NCBI RefSeq assembly: GCF_001311845.1
Contig: NZ_BBCC01000051.1
Span: 1 to 33,374, forward strand
Direction: 5' to 3'
Length of the DNA: 33,374 nucleotides
From: Desulfosarcina cetonica JCM 12296
GTDB taxonomy: Bacteria > Desulfobacterota > Desulfobacteria > Desulfobacterales > Desulfosarcinaceae
The translations under genes and the position numbers were made by a program. Below are positions 31,999-33,374 of the stretch, one piece after another. Each line of letters starts with the position of its first letter. Position 1 is the stretch's first letter. The notes beneath the pieces were generated by a model. It ran no database searches. It was not told the DNA's origin and worked only from the letters and a program-made list of their open reading frames with translations.

Positions 31999-32053
31999 TT
32001 GTTGACTGCCGGGTAACCAACGGTTGCCCGTGCGCGGGATCGGAGACATCCAT

Positions 32054-33205
32054 ATGCAGATAACACCGCTGTTGAACGATGGCTATGCCGGCGAACCGGC
32101 CAAACGGGTACTCAATTACGTCCAGGACCACAGGCAAGCCGGCGATCCGGTTGTCGGCATCTATTGCGGCTATGCGCCCATCGAGTTGATCCAGGCCATG
32201 GGCATCGTTCCGGCGGTGCTGTGCGCCTTTTCCAAGGTCCCCATTGCGGCCGCCGAAACCGTGCTGCCGGCCAACTTGTGCCCCCTGATCAAGTCCAGCT
32301 ACGGATTCATCATCGAAGGCACCTGTCCGTTTTACGCCATGTCCCAGGCCGTCATCGCCGAGACCACCTGTGACGGCAAGAAGAAGATGTTCGAACTGAT
32401 CGCGGATATCAAGCCGACCCACGTCATGGACCTGCCCCAGGTTCCCGATGAGGCGGAGGCACGTTCCAATTGGAAGCAGATGATTGTAAAGCTGCAAGGC
32501 TTTCTCGAAACGCATTTCGATCGCCAGGCGGACGAGGAGAAGATCGAGGCCTCGCTGCAGGCGGCCAACCGGAAGAACGCCCTGATGCGCCGGATCTTCG
32601 ATTATGCGGCGCGGGTGCCCTCCGTGCTGCACTGGAAAGAGATGTACGATCTGAGTTTTCTGGCCATCGCCGCCACAGGCCAGGAGATGGTGCCGCTGCT
32701 CGAACCGTTGCCGGACATCCTGGAGCAGCGCGTGCGCGAGGGCTTCCATGTCGGTCCGCCGAAGGCCCCCCGGGTATTGGTCACCGGTTGCCCGGTGGGC
32801 GGCGACGCCACCAAAATCTTCAACACCATTGAGGTGGCCGGCGGCGTGGTGGTGGCACCCGATGCCTGCACCGGCATGAAGGCCTTCATGGGCGAATTCG
32901 CGGAAAACAGCGGCGATCCGATCGGCGCCATGGCCGAGCGCTACCTGAAGATCCCCTGTGCCTGCATGACGCCCAACGAGCGCCGCTTGACGGATCTGTC
33001 AGCCATGATCGGCCATTTCAAACCGGATGCGGTCATCGATTTCGTGCTGCAGGCCTGCCATGCCTACAACGTCGAGTCTTTCAAAATCGGGCGTCATGTG
33101 GAGGAGGTCCACGGGCTGCCCTTCCTGAAGATCGAAACCGATTACAGCGACGCCGACACGGAACAGCTCAGAACGCGAATCGAGGCGCTTTTCGAAAGTA
33201 TTTAA
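32054..33205 (+). CDS. 2-hydroxyacyl-CoA dehydratase / double-cubane-cluster-type protein (second copy)
   Basis: 383 residues, paralogous to the protein at 28641 but about 40 shorter at the N-terminus. Cysteines 76, 91 and 106 (NLCPLIKSSYGF, GTCPFYAM, TTCDGKKK) have exactly the same 15-residue spacing as in the first copy. Later ones are in TGCPVGG, DACTGM and QACHAYN, again matching. The protein could pair with the first copy as an alpha-beta enzyme, as in HgdAB or BcrBC, or form its own homodimer as in double-cubane proteins. I chose the ATG at 32054 with GGAGAC upstream; an upstream TTG is less likely. Confidence 0.85.
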   Translation: MQITPLLNDGYAGEPAKRVLNYVQDHRQAGDPVVGIYCGYAPIELIQAMGIVPAVLCAFSKVPIAAAETVLPANLCPLIKSSYGFIIEGTCPFYAMSQAVIAETTCDGKKKMFELIADIKPTHVMDLPQVPDEAEARSNWKQMIVKLQGFLETHFDRQADEEKIEASLQAANRKNALMRRIFDYAARVPSVLHWKEMYDLSFLAIAATGQEMVPLLEPLPDILEQRVREGFHVGPPKAPRVLVTGCPVGGDATKIFNTIEVAGGVVVAPDACTGMKAFMGEFAENSGDPIGAMAERYLKIPCACMTPNERRLTDLSAMIGHFKPDAVIDFVLQACHAYNVESFKIGRHVEEVHGLPFLKIETDYSDADTEQLRTRIEALFESI

Positions 33206-33248
33206 GCGGCAAAGGGGTGATGCACCGTTGGCGCTTGGTGCCGGGTGC

Positions 33249-33374
33249 TTATGTGTCGCCGGCCAGCACCTGCTTCAGGGCCGCCGGGATTTGCTCGACA
33301 ATGGCCTCGATCTGGGTGGCCGGCGTGGGGTTGGCCCATTGGCCGGCCAAACGGTTGGCCCGGGCGGCCAGGAT
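33249..33374 (-). CDS. C-terminal end of an unidentified protein
   Basis: The last 41 residues of a minus-strand gene continue past the right edge. The sequence reads ILAARANRLAGQWANPTPAT and ends VLAGDT, helical and alanine-rich, with coding-like composition. I cannot name a family from this. It converges on the second dehydratase-type gene, with 43 bp between the stops and no clear terminator. Confidence 0.5.
   Translation of the reverse strand: MLAARANRLAGQWANPTPATQIEAIVEQIPAALKQVLAGDT

Overview
The window is high-GC bacterial DNA, about 33 kb and densely coded. The gene mix is typical of an anaerobic deltaproteobacterium. It includes a lactate-type TRAP transporter with Lut proteins, HdrB/HdrC-like and MvhD-like electron-transfer proteins, 2-hydroxyacyl-CoA dehydratase-type enzymes with their activase, CooT, a persulfide-reductase-like flavoprotein and polyhydroxyalkanoate proteins. 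A sulfate reducer of the Desulfosarcina/Desulfobacterales type is my best guess; that is inference, and no rRNA or marker gene is present.

Left part (1-12.2 kb). A minus-strand operon dctP-dctQ-dctM-lutA-lutB (lutB cut by the edge) couples organic-acid import, probably of lactate, to its oxidation. It lies opposite a FadR-type GntR regulator, and a TGGT-N3-ACCA site sits between them. A frame-broken SBF-like transporter converges on the regulator. Next come the DUF3842-cooT pair, a CoA-disulfide/persulfide reductase with a rhodanese domain, a frame-broken metF, a small basic protein, and the divergent pair phaR/phasin.

Middle (12.2-24.2 kb). A five-gene minus-strand chaperone operon encodes a large TPR protein, a J-domain-like protein whose HPD motif reads HPP, a GrpE-like protein, a short HscC-like Hsp70 (frame broken) and a zinc-ribbon protein. 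A Ton energy-transduction block follows: a secreted protein of about 22 calcium-binding-type repeats, exbB, exbD, tonB and a decayed TonB-dependent receptor split by a small repeat element. Then come a HesB/IscA-like protein, a RelE-like protein and a DUF1573 protein.

Right part (24.2-33.4 kb). HdrC/HdrB-like and MvhD-like genes run leftward. Running rightward from the same 500-bp gap are a MauE/DoxX-like membrane protein, an exported rhodanese, a double-cubane/2-hydroxyacyl-CoA-dehydratase-type protein, a two-ferredoxin CCG-domain protein, an ASKHA activase and a second dehydratase-type protein. Together they look like an ATP-gated low-potential reductase with its own electron supply. This is the best candidate in the window for an uncharacterised system.

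Two features cut across the window. A family of about 155-bp terminal-inverted-repeat elements (MITE-like) is scattered between and inside operons, with three full copies and at least five partial or diverged ones. At least four genes are each broken by an apparent one-base loss in a short G/C run, and three or four more have possible shifts. This pattern suggests sequencing error as much as gene decay.
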